Positions 9,946-20,722 of a stretch of 64,000 nt of DNA are shown here, piece by piece. Within the stretch, counting starts at the first letter, position 1; every line of letters starts with the position of its first letter. The stretch comes from Berberis thunbergii (Eukaryota; Streptophyta; Magnoliopsida; Ranunculales; Berberidaceae). The stretch covers positions 558,001 through 622,000 of the forward strand of contig QNQO01000453.1 of the NCBI GenBank assembly GCA_003290165.1, in the 5' to 3' direction. The translations under genes and the position numbers were made by a program. Under the pieces are notes generated by a model. That model searched no databases and was not told where the DNA came from. It saw nothing but the letters and a program-made list of their open reading frames with translations.

Positions 9946-11470
9946 GTATCAATGGGAAAAGACAACTTATAGATGATGTCCTCAGTGCCAAAGAGATCAT
10001 TGACTAAAAAATTAGACAAAACAGGACAGGGCTGATGATTAAAATTGATTTTTACAAAGCTTTTGATGTTGTCTCATGGTAATACTTGTATACCTTGATG
10101 GGTGCATTTGGTTTTGGAGGTAAATGGATTTCATGGGTTAAAACTTTGATCTCTACTGCTTCATTCTCCATTGCTGTGAGCAACAGTCCAACTAGACACT
10201 TCAAATCTTCTAGGGGGATAAGACAGGGAGACCCCCTTTTCTCCTATCCTTTTTTCTTTAGAAGCTGAAGGTCTTGCTGTTCTGGTTTCCCAAGCTCAGT
10301 CTATTGGTTGTCTCAATGGCTTCCAAGTGACTCCAGAATCTCCTTTTACTGCTATCCTCCAATGTGCAGATGATGTTGTCATGTTCATTGATGCTTCCAT
10401 TGAGGAGGTGTTGGTTGTTAGAAATATCCTTTTATGGTTTGAGCCGATCTCAGGGCTTCAAGTGATGTTCTCTTAAGTCTACCATTTATCCCATTGGAGC
10501 TGTTCCTGAATTACAAGATTGGGCTTCTGATCCCTTGTTATTATCTTGTCCTACCCATGGGGTCTAAGTTTAGAAATGTGAGAGCATGGGATGAAACTAT
10601 TGAAAGGATTGAAAGTAGGTTGTGCATTTGAAAGAAGTATATTGCTAAAACTGGTAGAGCCACTCTAATTCAAAGTACCATTGCTCTATCCCTGTGCATA
10701 TGGTGTCTCTCTGTGTGATTCCTGTTTCAATGACTGCTCTCATTGAGAATTGTATGGAAGCCTTCCTATGGGGTTCCAATCAAGATAGCAGAAATATTCA
10801 CTTAATAAATTGGAAGTAGGTCTGCCAACCTAAAACCAAAGAGGGGGGGTTGGATTAGGCCTAAAAATAATCAGATTTTAACAAAGCCCTGTTGCTCAAG
10901 TGGATTTGAGCTGGAAACTGATGCTTTGTGGAGAACCATTGCTGATAAGTATAGTGCTTCCCATCTGAATTGGTTTACTAGAGAACCTTCTTCCTCCTAT
11001 GGATGTTCTATGTGGAAAGGAATCATGAAGCTGAAAGAACTAGTGCTACCTAGAATCTCTTTTGAAGTTAACAATGGCATGCAGATTAATTTCAGGGACA
11101 AAAAATGGATTCGTGAAAGTGCGGTGAAAATTTCTTTTCCTTCTATCTTCAATGTTGCTCAAAAACAAAAATGGGAAGATCAGTGAGTTCTGGGATTCAT
11201 CGAGAAATTCTTGGAGTTGACTCATTTGCTGGCCCTCACTGGTTATGTTACCTTAGACTTGGACCAAGATAAGTGGCTGTGGAATGGTAGTGAAGGTGAT
11301 TTCTCAGTAAAACAATGCTACCATGACATGTTTCCTTCTCTGCCCTCTTCTTCTATGCTGGACAAAATCTCTAAGTTGCATCTCTCACCCAAATTGTTTT
11401 GGGTTATGTAATCATTGTGAAGAATTTACAGCCCACCTATTTCTGTCCTGCTCTGTTGTGAATTACCAGT
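9946..11470 (+). pseudogene. LINE (L1-type) reverse transcriptase relic
   Basis: The translation across frames gives GKRQLIDDVLSAKEIID, then LMIKIDFYKAFDVVSW, then RGIRQGDPL (10211-10240) and the catalytic-core counterpart QCADDVVMFID at about 10362. It goes on to the C-terminal zf-RVT-like region (KALLLKW at about 10880, LWRTIADKYSASHLNWF at about 10924, DKWLWNGSEGDFSVKQCY at about 11267, FTAHLFLSCSVV at about 11425). These are motifs of the plant L1 ORF2 protein. The endonuclease domain, the 3' end and any poly(A) tail are missing, and stops are frequent (10006, 10080, 10267 and many after 10475). It abuts the psi2 start codon on the left and RLP promoter sequence on the right, so deletion at one or both ends is likely. 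Confidence 0.88.
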
Positions 11471-11803
11471 TGTGATAATTTGAACACTACACACAACTTA
11501 AGCAAATGTGACGGACTAACTAGGCTTCCATCTTCGTCTTCCCAAGCCAGACATATCATTGACTCAACTGAAGTGATTGAAATAGTAAAGGAAATCTAGC
11601 CATCGAAATAGAATGATACGTTTTCCAGTGTCCTAAAATGCAAAACATTCAAGACATTGAATGGAGCTTTAAAGAGGTTCAATTATGTTTTTTAGCATAT
11701 AAAAGCAAGTGTGTTGGTTAGGCATTTCACACACCAAGCTCTTTCCTTGTTTTCCTTCCTTGCTAGAATCAATTATAAACCCAATTTGAGTTCTTTGTGA
11801 ATC
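11471..11803 (+). promoter_or_regulatory. Upstream region of RLP psi3 with TATA box
   Basis: It matches the region upstream of psi4 (about 36150-36430): ACACACAACTT, TGACTCAACTGAAGTGATTGA, then a TATA box (ATATAAAAGC, about 11697-11706) in the same relative place as TATATAAAAGC at about 36323. The shared order of blocks suggests the ancestral RLP promoter and leader. The TATA box lies about 105 bp before the ATG. Confidence 0.6.
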
Positions 11804-13386
11804 ATGTTCCTGGCTCGTCCTCCTCATCTTCTTCTCCTTTCTTTGTTGGTTGCTCTTCAACTATCTCCTTGCATGCAAATGACTACATTCGATGTTATCA
11901 ACGGGAATAGTCCTGTAGAAGTAGAAGTCCAGTGTATAGAGAATGAGAGATAGGCTCTTCTAAATGTTAAGGAGGGTTTCCAAGGTCCTTCAACCCGCCT
12001 CTCATTTTGGGTGGAGGGGTCAAGTGTGACAACAAAACTGGCTATATAGTCATGCTTGATCTTCATAATTCAAATGTTACCGACAAAGATGGTTATCCTG
12101 AATGGGACACACCACAAGTCTGGGAGGTGGGATAAGTTTTTTATTACTTGATTTGCAATATTTTAGGCACTTGAATTTGAGTTTCAACAATTTTAGTTCT
12201 AACCCCATCCCTGGATTCTTTGGCTCACTTGTTCAGTTAACCTATCTAATGTTAATTTTGTTGGTCGAATTCTTTGCCAGATTAGAAATCTCTCCAACAT
12301 GAACTATCTTGATCCGAACCGTCTCTATTATAATTATGAAGCACCAAGTTTATTCGTAAACAACCTTGATTGGCTTTCCCGACTCTGTTATTTAAGATAT
12401 ATCGATATGATTGGAACATACTTAAGACACATTTTTGATTTGTTGAATAATATATACAGTCTCCCTTCTCTAAGAGATTTCGTCTGAGGTCGTGTAGACT
12501 TGTTGAAACTTCTTGTTATTCATATCTTAACAACCACCGTGCTAATTTCACATCTCTAGAGTTCATTGACTTGTCTATGAATTCTTGGCATGCACAATTT
12601 TTGAAGCTCTTAGGAAAGCAACCTCACTTTTGCATCTTGATCTCACATCCAACCAATTGAAATGTCAGTCATCTTTGAAATCCACTTATCCCAACTTTTT
12701 TTCCCTTAACCCCTCTCACTCCAGATGCCGCCAGCAAGATTCGAACCCTGGACCTGTGATTCCATCCACTACATGCTTGTTGCTGAACTGATACCCCATT
12801 GGCACTTAGACATATCTTATAACTCATTTAGATTGAATCTGAGTTTTGATTGGATTCCTTTTCAACTCAAGACTACATAGTTCCACTCTCGTCTGTTGGG
12901 CCCATGATTCCCTTCATTGCTTCAAACACAAACAAACATATTCCGACTTGACATATCTTAAAATGAAATTACTGATACACTCCCCAGCAGGTTTTGGAAC
13001 ACTTCTTCCAATATGGGTATTATGAACCTTTCTTTCAACCATATTTATGGAAAGCTTCCAATTTTATCCCTAGCATTGCTAAAAAAGATATACTTAATTG
13101 ATCTTAGTTCCAATCTCCTCGAGGGCTTTATACCACTAATCTCTCCTAGTACAAAAACATTGATTCTCTCAGACAACTCTTTTTTTGGAACTCTTTCGAA
13201 TCTCTTATGCAATGTGTCAATACCAAAAACTTTCTAAATGTTCTTAGTCTATAAGAAAATTAGTTATTAGGTTTGGTTCCAGATTGTTTGAATTATTGGC
13301 GAGGTGTGCGGTTTTTTAGCTTGAAAAAGAATAATTTTTCAGCCGAAATCCCGAACTCGATAGGTTACATGGACGACCTGATATCA
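11804..13386 (+). pseudogene. LRR receptor-like protein pseudogene psi3, N-terminal part and first LRRs
   Basis: ATG 11804 opens a hydrophobic signal peptide (MFLARPPHLLLLSLLVA). The LRRNT start follows: EVQCIENER, a nonsense TAG at 11952, then ALLNVKEGF. Later pieces in several frames give LRR text such as FRHLNLSFNNFSSNPIPGFF (about 12167), IDLSSNLLEGFIPL (about 13094) and LILSDNSFFGTLS (about 13159). Frameshifts and stops are frequent, and a SINE-like insertion lies at about 12693. The frame reaches GYMDDL where the 3-kb composite element is inserted. The gene then continues at 16384, 22322 and 34941. By family it would have been a cell-surface receptor-like protein in defence or development. 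It is dead here. Confidence 0.88.
12693..12803 (-). repeat. SINE-like insertion with tRNA B-box
   Basis: Compared with psi6 (from about 62010), psi3 has about 110 extra bases between ATCCACTTATCCC and ACATATCTTATAACTCA. On the minus strand these contain CAGGGTTCGAATCTTGC. This includes the RNA polymerase III B-box consensus GGTTCGAATC, with a plausible A-box-like GGGGTATCAGTTCAGC upstream and a run of seven A downstream. That is SINE architecture, but the piece is short and I cannot define target duplications. Confidence 0.5.
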
Positions 13387-13736
13387 ACGACGGAGCCAAA
13401 TTTTTTGTTAAAGGGGGCGGAGTGATGAATCATAGTTAATTAATGATAATATAATAATTAATTACTTTAATATAGATTTTTTTTAAAAATTTGAACAATA
13501 CATAAACAATTATAAAAACACTAATTGCTAAACAAAATTCCATCTAATTTATGGGAGAAGAAAATTGATCCAACAAACTACTTTGTAAGAGCACAAAAGA
13601 TAAATATAGGGAAAAAATAAAATTGGTATATAAAGTTAAGGGGAAAAAATTATTTTCAAATTAAAATTATACGTGGATACTAAAATTGAGGTTATTTGTG
13701 ATTTGCCCCTATCAAAAATAGTTAATTAGAGGTTAC

Positions 13737-15735
13737 TGATATTCACGTAATTATTACATAATATATCCCTTAATTTATATACGTTAGTGTTTCGATTATT
13801 ATATTTTATAATAATTATTTCGTTTTCATGTCTTTGTAGGAATTTGAGCATGAACGACGAAATCGTATTAAGGCGACAATTTAAGGAATGACAATTGGTC
13901 GATTCTAGCAGTGGTACAAAGTAAATAGTTACATATTTAAATCTAACCCAAATAAACCTAGGTCCACCTACTAAGCCCAAACCCAAAATGCTAACCTAAG
14001 AACCCAAGCTCAAGAAAATAGGAGAATCATATTTAGTTCTCCCCAGTTTAGAGAAACTCTTCTCTCTTCTTCTCTCTTTTCTTCCCTTCTCTGGGGGCTC
14101 TTCCAGCCACCATGCCAATCCACCCTGCCAGCAATCCTCGCTTGATAGGAGAGCTGGTAGCATGATAATCCCGCCATCACCACCTCCTCCTCGTCCTTCA
14201 CCATCAGCCGCCACCTCCTCACCCTGTTTTGCATACCCACAACCGCCACCATTTACTATCCCTCTCTCTGTTCCATCATCCACACCGCCTCCATCCACCA
14301 TTAGACGCACCACCACCGCGACAGGAGCAGGTTCTCCCTGTTTCTCTCCCTCATTTTTGTTTTCTGCCGCTCGTCTCTCTTGACCCTCCTTCCTGTTTTC
14401 CTCTCTTCTCCACGGTTTCTCCCTCCTCCATCTCTCTCTCTCACAACCACCACCATCACCCGAGCACCACCACCACCACCGCGCGCACAGAACAGAGGAG
14501 TCCCTGTTTCTCCTCTGTTCTCAGCCGCCCTGTTTCCCTCTTCCTTTCTCTCCTTATTCTTCTTCGGTCTCTTTGTTCATCCATTTCCCGTCCCTCTCTC
14601 TCTCTTGTAAGGACGTAAGCTCGCCGGAGGAAAAGAGTTCACAAGCAGCAACCTCCCTGTTTCACAGCCACGACTCCTCTCCTTTTTGTAGTTTCGTTAT
14701 CTCGTTGTTTCCTCACCCTCTCTTTGTCTTCTTGCAGGTACCGGAGCCAGTTAGGGAGAAAAGGATGCTCGCGAGGAGTGAAGAACAGACGCGGCACAGG
14801 ACGCGTCGCGCTGCAGACGAAGGTGCGAAGTGCAGAGCGATTTTTGGCGGGGAATAACTGTTTTTCAAATAGTTCCGCTATTGGCACCCCTGAGTTCATT
14901 CTGAGCAGCCACAGTGCAGTTGCAACATTTTCTCGAGATTCGCGTCAGTGCAGAGATGACTTCCACCTCCATTGATGCCGTGACCACCGCTACCATGATC
15001 AGCTAAACCCTTCGCCAAGGCTAAGATGAAACCAATTGGGTTTCAAGAGTTTGTTCTAGTTTGACTTTTTATTTTATTATGTGCTTAACTGCAAAATACA
15101 TTTAATTTCTGAGTATTAGTAAATTACTTTCACCGATTATATCGGATTTGATCTACATTAGTCGGTAGTTAGAGTTTTCTTTACTAATATTTAAAACATT
15201 ATTTTTAATTGGTTAAGGTAGACTTGTGATTGAGTGTGCCGTAATAAGACACTCAATGCTTGGAGTTGAAACTTAATAAATTAGACTTGTGATTGAGTGT
15301 GCCGTAATAAGACACTCAATGCTAGGAGTCTATAGTTTATGCTGAAGTTAATTGTAACATTGAATTATAAGACTGAATTGTTCTTAATGATCACATCATC
15401 GTTGCAAGCCAGGGATTCTCATCCCTAAAGCTTCCCGCTTTAGAAAATAATAAGTTAGATTAAAATAACTTGAAAAACTGAGTTGGTGGATTTAATGCCT
15501 TGGTTTCCCTTCTCATATTCTTAAACATTTTTTATTTGATTTTTAGTTTAGATATTTTGATTGTTGTAACCCCCATTTAAATTAGTTTAAGTCAACTCTG
15601 AAATTTGATTGCAACCACAGTCCTTGTGGGATCGACCTGTATTTGCCCTTGTCAACCAGTTAGACACTGTGCACATGCAGTTATTAAGACTAGATTAAAT
15701 TAACCTATTTATTTAGGTTAGTTAAATCTGCATCA
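13737..15735 (+). repeat. Athila-like (Ty3-gypsy) LTR, probably solo or truncated
   Basis: It starts TGATATTCACG and ends TCTGCATCA, followed by AGTTTTTGG, the start of the Athila/Tat primer-binding region (normally TTTTTGGCGCCG). Near the 3' end, GTCCTTGTGGGATCGACC (15618-15635) is typical of the U5 end of these LTRs. The roughly 2.0-kb length fits Athila LTRs. No gag or pol follows. The interior holds CT-rich and CCACCACC-rich low-complexity sequence (14040-14620) with no credible gene. On the left the flank ends GGTTAC. On the right about 63-75 bp of the outer element (matching 13661-13736) are repeated at 15751-15826, much longer than a normal 5-bp duplication. Confidence 0.65.
15222..15330 (+). 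repeat. Tandem duplication (about 62-bp spacing) inside the Athila-like LTR
   Basis: TAGACTTGTGATTGAGTGTGCCGTAATAAGACACTCAATGCT-type sequence occurs twice, at about 15222-15262 and 15284-15325. Each copy contains the inverted pair GAGTGT...ACACTC, so each can fold into a small hairpin. Confidence 0.85.
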
Positions 15736-16383
15736 AGTTTTTGGATACTAAAATTAAAATTATAGGTGGATACTAAAATTGAGGTTATTTGTGATTTGCC
15801 CCTATCAAAAATAGCTAATTAGAGGTTACCACCATCATTAATCACTGTTGTAGTCTCATTCAGGACTAGGAGTCAACTTGCGTTGACTGTCAAAAGGCTC
15901 ACATTGATTACCGAAATATTCTTCACATAGTAACCGACTGATGAACCTCGAGATACAAATATTTATTTTGAGGAAAATTTAATATATCAATTTTTCATGT
16001 ATCTTCAGAAAATCCTATGAATAACATACAAAACTAGACTTCAAGATACAAATTCATTTCGAGAAATTACTTAAAAAAAACCTTATTCTTTTTCAAAGCA
16101 GACAAGAGAGGTTGGGGTTACTGGTGGTGATGGTAGGAAAAGAAAAAAATCAAGTAGAGAGGGACAGAGGGAGAGGAAAAGAGGATGAGACGAGGCAGTT
16201 GTCGATCTCGTAGTAAACAGAAAAAGGGATCAGAAAATAGGAAATGGGTGGGGGATCATCAACGTCACAGAGAAGAGAGGGACGAGTGGGGTGTGGCGGC
16301 TACGTAAGGTGGGCAAATCATAAATAACCCAAAAATTTTCAAAAGTCCTGGGGGCACTTACCCACACTTAGATCTGTGCATGC

Positions 16384-16963
16384 TTGAGATAATTACATTA
16401 CAATGACAATACTTTTTTGGAGTAATATATTGGTCATTAAAAAATTGCACATCACTGCTAGTAATTGATATTGGACAGAACAAAATTTTCGGTGAGATTC
16501 CACCATGGATTGGCGATAGCTTAGCACATTTGATGATTCTTGGCTTACACTCAAATGTATTCACTGGGAATATTCCTTCTCAATCATGCCAAATCACAAA
16601 CCTCCAAATCCTAGACCTCGCTCACAATAATTGCAAGGAATCATTAAAAGATGCCTCATTAATATTATAACGATGTCTATCATAACAAGCAATTTTACAA
16701 TGGTTGATATTTTAGAAGATAACAATATGGTTGTATGGAATGAGATGGAACTTGAATACCAAGATACTCTTTTGTTAGTCACAATCATCGCCCTTACAAG
16801 TAATAACTTATCTGGACAAATCATGAGAGAAATGATGAATCTTGTAGGATTATGTTCTTTGAACTTGTCGAGAACCAACTTGGTTGGAAAGATTCCTGGC
16901 AACATTGGTAATTTGAGCCGTTTAGAATCCGATGACATTTCAACATTTTAGATGTTCTTCCAA
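16384..16963 (+). pseudogene. RLP psi3, C-terminal LRR block
   Basis: This continues psi3 after the composite insertion. Pieces read NCTSLLVIDIGQNKIFGEIP-like text (about 16443), PPWIGDSLAHLMILGLHSN (about 16500), NLVGLCSLNLSRTNLVGKIP (about 16837) and GNIGNLSRLES (about 16908). These correspond to psi4 38280-38785. Stops and frame changes are present. It ends at GTTCTTCCAA, where CACTA element A is inserted with a CAA target duplication. The coding sequence resumes at 22322. Confidence 0.85.
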
Positions 16964-17370
16964 CACTACTACAAATATAGGCTTGCATAGCGCTTAAAAA
17001 TAGGCTTAGATAGCGCTCAAAAAAGCGCTATGCAAGGCGCGTACTTGAATAGCGCTTTGCTTAGATAGCGCTTTAAAAAACGCTATCTAAGCGTTTTTTT
17101 TTAATTAACTTCAATAGCGCCTTCTAAAGCGCTATGTAAGCGCTAATTTTTTTTAAATTAGCTTGCATAGCGCTTTGTTAAGCGCTATTTAATTTAAATG
17201 ATTTTTTAAAATTAGATTTGTTTATCTGCTAAGATAGCGCGTAAATAAGCGCTATGGAAGTAATTAGATTGTTCTTAGATAGCGCTTAAAGAAGCGCTAT
17301 TGTAGTATATATGTTAAACTTAGATAGCGCTAATTTGAGCGCTATCTAAGTTATTTGATTTGTTTTTTCT
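16964..17370. repeat. 3' subterminal repeat array of CACTA A
   Basis: More than a dozen copies of a 10-12-bp motif (TTAGATAGCGCT or its complement AGCGCTATCTAA) lie in both orientations, often paired as short palindromes around AAGCGCT. In CACTA elements such subterminal repeats are the binding sites of the small transposition protein (TNPA-like). The matching array in B is at 34440-34886. Confidence 0.85.
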
Positions 17371-17916
17371 ATTTTTCCGATACCGATTTTCTGGGCTAAA
17401 TATAATATTTAATATAATAATGACAACGTTCAATCAATCAATAAAGACACAACATGATAACTAACTATTTCTCATTCATTCAAAATATAATTTAAGCATT
17501 CATACAAAATTGTTAATATGCTATCATATATATACACCAGCTTTTTTGGCCACGAAATGAAATGGCCAACAGCTTCTCCTACAGTCCTAACTTCGTCTGT
17601 ACATTGCGGCACCGCTGAATGTTTCTCAGATTCTACCGCCACTTCAAACTGTATCCTCGCATAACCTGAAATTGCATCATGGCATTGTATAAGTATAACA
17701 ACACACACACACACACTAAGTCGGTATATAAATCTTAACCTGAAATACAAGAACACACCTATTATTGCTACTATATATGCAAACTACTGCCAAACACAAA
17801 GGGTTTTGTATCAGTAAGATAAATGTAAATGACTAAAGGTCCAACTATATTTCTTGATAGCAGCCTTCTCAACTAATATATATATATATAGTAGCAGTAA
17901 TAGGTGTGGAACTTAC

Positions 17917-17979
17917 CCCAGAATAACCAATTCCAACGAGCTCAAGAACTCCGGGAACTAAAGGAAGCCTATCAATGGC
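17917..17979 (-). pseudogene. Captured exon of CURT1B (thylakoid curvature protein)
   Basis: On the minus strand a 63-bp exon reads AIDRLPLVPGVLELVGIGYS plus G. It is bounded by an acceptor (CTGCAG) and a donor (GTAAGT). The text is nearly identical to the CAAD/CURT1 domain of plant CURT1B (TMP14), a membrane protein that bends grana margins. Only this exon and its splice sites are present. Capture of intron borders shows that genomic DNA, not mRNA, was taken up. It cannot be functional alone, but its splice sites could make chimeric transcripts. Confidence 0.85.
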
Positions 17980-17985
17980 CTGCAG

Positions 17986-18725
17986 AAACAGAATGCACAA
18001 GGACAAGATTAATCACAAGAAGATGATGAAGATTGTGAAAACATTTGAGAACTACATTGAGAAGGATGGCCAGGAGGAGGCCGGACAGGTGCTCTCATAC
18101 CTGCAATATCATCAGACGGTGTCAATTCTATATGAGTGAAATTATCAAGCTTCAACATTCAGCTAGTAAGCGAAACAATACTAACCTTATTGTAGGTCAC
18201 TAGTATTATGAGCTTCTAATTAGGAGACTCTGGGTTAGCACAATAGTTTATAACATGTAAAAAACTTCAGAAAAAAAATGTTGCCAAGTAGTCTACTGAC
18301 AACCCTTCTGATAGTTGTGAAGTGACATATTTCACCAGCTGCAACAAACCCTTTACCAAATTTTGCCACATTTATCAGCCAAGGAGACAGAGGCATTGTC
18401 AATGACCACTGGGGGAGAACGAGGAGGTACATTTATTTCAGCAAAAGCGTTATCCAAATTCTGAAACAGAATGCACAAGAAACATCTGCACTATATCATA
18501 CATATCAATACTTCAACTTAATATCCACAAGGACCACAAAATGTCAAAGCCCAGCTGAAAAGACAAATAATTTAAGCCTTTTTAAGCACCTTTCAAAAAT
18601 TCTGAGCTAGTATAGAGAAGTTCTCACAATTTTCTATTTGAAAAACTTGAAAGTAGTTCATAAGAAGGGGACAGTAAGAAACAAAAAAAGTTGAAGAGAC
18701 AGAGTAACAACTGGTAACCTACCAG
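17986..18725. other. Captured DNA of unknown origin in CACTA A
   Basis: It contains two gene-like pieces I cannot identify: on + strand about 18010-18140 a lysine-rich reading (KINHKKMMKIVKTFENYIEK), and on the minus strand about 18280-18460 a reading with AEINVPPRSPPVVIDNASVS. Both have ordinary codon composition and short open lengths. They are probably further host exons or adjoining intron sequence. Confidence 0.4.
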
Positions 18726-18726
18726 C

Positions 18727-19114
18727 TCAGAGTGCCATCTCTGCTTGTAATGCAGCCAGCTCGTCTTCCTCAGCAGTGTTCTTTCGAGGAGCAGGTCGAG
18801 TTGGCTGTCTTCCTGCTGGAACATGTATGGGAGCTGCAGGGGCAGTTGTAGCTGGCTGGAGAAGTTTTCTTCCAACTCCGCACCTTCCAATTCCTCAAGC
18901 TCAGCTTCCAATTCATCCTGCAGTTCAAGACACATTTAGTGTCCTATACAGAATTTAGTATAGAACAGGGGGAATGAGAAGCTCTCTAAGTAGCAATACT
19001 TCATCGAAGTCGGCAGCGGAACCAATTGGAGTTGATAATGCTTCCTGGATCTGCTTCATGTTCTCTGTCTGCTCATTGATCTCATCCATCGTCTTGTCAA
19101 CGTCATCAATATTC
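18727..19114 (-). pseudogene. Captured 3' exons of VPS32/SNF7 (ESCRT-III subunit)
   Basis: Minus strand. The first exon (about 19002-19114) reads NIDDVDKTMDEINEQTENMK, then ALSTPIGSAADFDE. After a roughly 85-bp intron with GT/AG borders, the last exon (18727-18917) reads DELEAELEELEGAELEE and ends in the frame of EDELAALQAEMAL with its natural stop TGA at 18727-18729. This is the conserved C-terminus of plant VPS32 (SNF7), which polymerises on endosomal membranes to drive vesicle budding. One missing base after GAELEE shifts the frame in the middle of the last exon. The intron is kept, so genomic DNA was captured. The N-terminal helices are absent. Confidence 0.9.
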
Positions 19115-19195
19115 CTGTAATAAGATGCATGTCAAAATCCATCTATTAATATTTTGTTCAAATTTTCATTCTAAAATACCATCACACACCCTTCA

Positions 19196-20344
19196 GATCA
19201 TTTACATTGAAAGCCCCACACATCAAGGACTGAGTTGCTAGAGTTTTCAAAACCACTATCCATGCAAATAGCAAGACATGTGCCTGAATACAACAAAACT
19301 GCCATCTAGAAATAAAAGACATTCAAATACAAAATCAGAATGATCGATGTAACCCAACTTTTTCAAATGGGTCATAAGCTCATACACCTCAATGAGGGGG
19401 ACAAGGAGGATCCCATGAGACTTTACTTCCTGGGAGATTGAATCTATGACCAATCTATTTGATTTATACCATATTGTCCTGGAGATGAGGATGAGTGGCT
19501 CGGGACATTCTGCAAATCAGCTTCTTCTCTGTTGTTTTTTAATGAGGTTATCGTTCTTTTTTTTTTTCTTCATATAGCAAATCTCATCTTGTAAATTCCT
19601 AGATTCAGTAGAGTGAATTTGAAAGACCCAATACCTTCAAATTTTTATTTAATTATTTACTAGTTTTTGTCGGCTGAATATTGTAGAATAAAAGTTTAAT
19701 AGAAAATGTACCAAAAAAACAAAGGATTTCCATTCTCGATCATGGATCCTTGTGCTTAATTTGTTTCCTAACTTATTTTCTGCCCCTTACCTAGATGGAA
19801 CTCCTGTTTAGATGGACTTAATAAATCGGGGACAATGCCAAACTCAAGTTTGTACTCATTCGAGTGCAAGGAATGGCACTTTTCATTTGGGGCACCTAGC
19901 TGGATACGAGGAAAGCTGGTGTAGGACACTTTTAATGGGTAGGGACAACTTTGGATCAACATTGTGGGGATCTTTTTTCTTACAGGAAAAAACTGGCAAG
20001 CTAGCTAACAATGATACAGGTAAGTGATACAGGTAAGTGAGCAGGTAAGTGACCAATGTGGTGTGTCAATGAACCATCATTCCTCGTGCCATGCACCTTA
20101 TGAGTTCATCACCATCTCTGCTCATATCTCTTTGGATGTATATGCCCACACCAAGCTCTCATTTCCATTGAGCAATGACTTGACCCCTCTTTACACCTAT
20201 GAGATTTTTAATTCCACCCCTAGCTAGGCTTGCAAATTATTCAGGATCCTCTCATGATGCTGACACACACCCTCCCACACTATGCATCATTTCAAAACAT
20301 ATATCAAAACTAATTCATTTTAAACTTTGAGTGAAGTCAAGGAA
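19196..20344. other. Remaining captured/unknown DNA in CACTA A
   Basis: No recognised gene. A minus-strand open piece 19256-19453 (LLVPLIEVYELMTHLKKLGY) looks protein-like but I do not know it. 19812-20227 has short open readings without recognisable domains. AT-rich stretches (19550-19780) look intronic or intergenic. Confidence 0.4.
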
Positions 20345-20487
20345 TCAGGTTTTGCATCGGGATGATGTGGCATGTGTATGTGTATGTGCATTGACAATAA
20401 TCATCCAAAATAATATAGAGAAAAGAACAAATATTTGGAAATTAAGATCAAAATCGACAAAAATAATACTTAAAAAGCACCTTGGCT

Positions 20488-20722
20488 CACCATGATATGT
20501 CCAAACCTTATATGTATTGTCAATACCATGACACAATAAATGCTCGTGCAACTTCATTTGACCACTAACCTCTTTTACATTTAAACATTTTCGACACGGA
20601 CATTTAATGAACATTGGATTTTTAGCATTCTTAGTTGCATAAGCACAAAACTCTTCCACCCCTTTCTTGTACTCTTCAGATAATCGATCCGCATTTACCC
20701 ATTCTCGATCCATTAAAAACAA
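20488..20722 (-). pseudogene. TNP2 transposase, N-terminal remnant of CACTA A
   Basis: The minus strand reads MDREWVNADRLSEEYKKG through CPCRKCLNVKEVSGQMKLHE to VWTYHGE, virtually identical to the first 75 residues of B's transposase (transposase-associated domain with CxC...C metal-binding residues). The match to B stops right after CATGGTGAG at about 20488, where a captured or rearranged sequence begins. There is no catalytic domain. If transcribed it could give a short N-terminal peptide or antisense RNA to B. Confidence 0.9.

Larger units (their letters stand above)
13387..16383. mobile_element. Composite insertion in psi3: dispersed element split by an Athila-like LTR
   Basis: Paralogues psi4 (38243) and psi6 (63645) read straight through this point (ACATGGACTCCCTGAGATCATTACATT in psi6 positions 63638-63664), so 2,997 bp are inserted here. 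CTGATATCA (13378-13386) and TTGAGATAA (16384-16392) may be a degraded 9-bp target duplication. The outer element starts ACGACGGAGCCAAATTTTTT. A second copy in reverse orientation lies at 46780-47413 (GGCTCCGTC at 47403), similar over both outer parts, including CTAATTAGAGG and the GATGAACCTCGAGATA block at about 15940. The inner 13737-15735 part is absent from that copy and is an LTR insertion. No transposase is visible. Confidence 0.65.

Noticed and set aside
12700..12790. Possible tRNA gene because of the GGTTCGAATC box
   Set aside because: No acceptor stem, anticodon arm or D-arm can be folded around it; a SINE-like piece fits better.
14162..14857. Overlapping Pro/Ser/Thr-rich open readings on both strands
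   Set aside because: CT- and CCACCACC-rich low complexity inside the Athila-like LTR; all frames are open for composition reasons and no domain is seen.
16964..17400. Regular AGCGCT repeats considered as a CRISPR or satellite array
   Set aside because: Spacing is irregular, the motif is in both orientations and it sits at transposon ends; it is a CACTA subterminal array.
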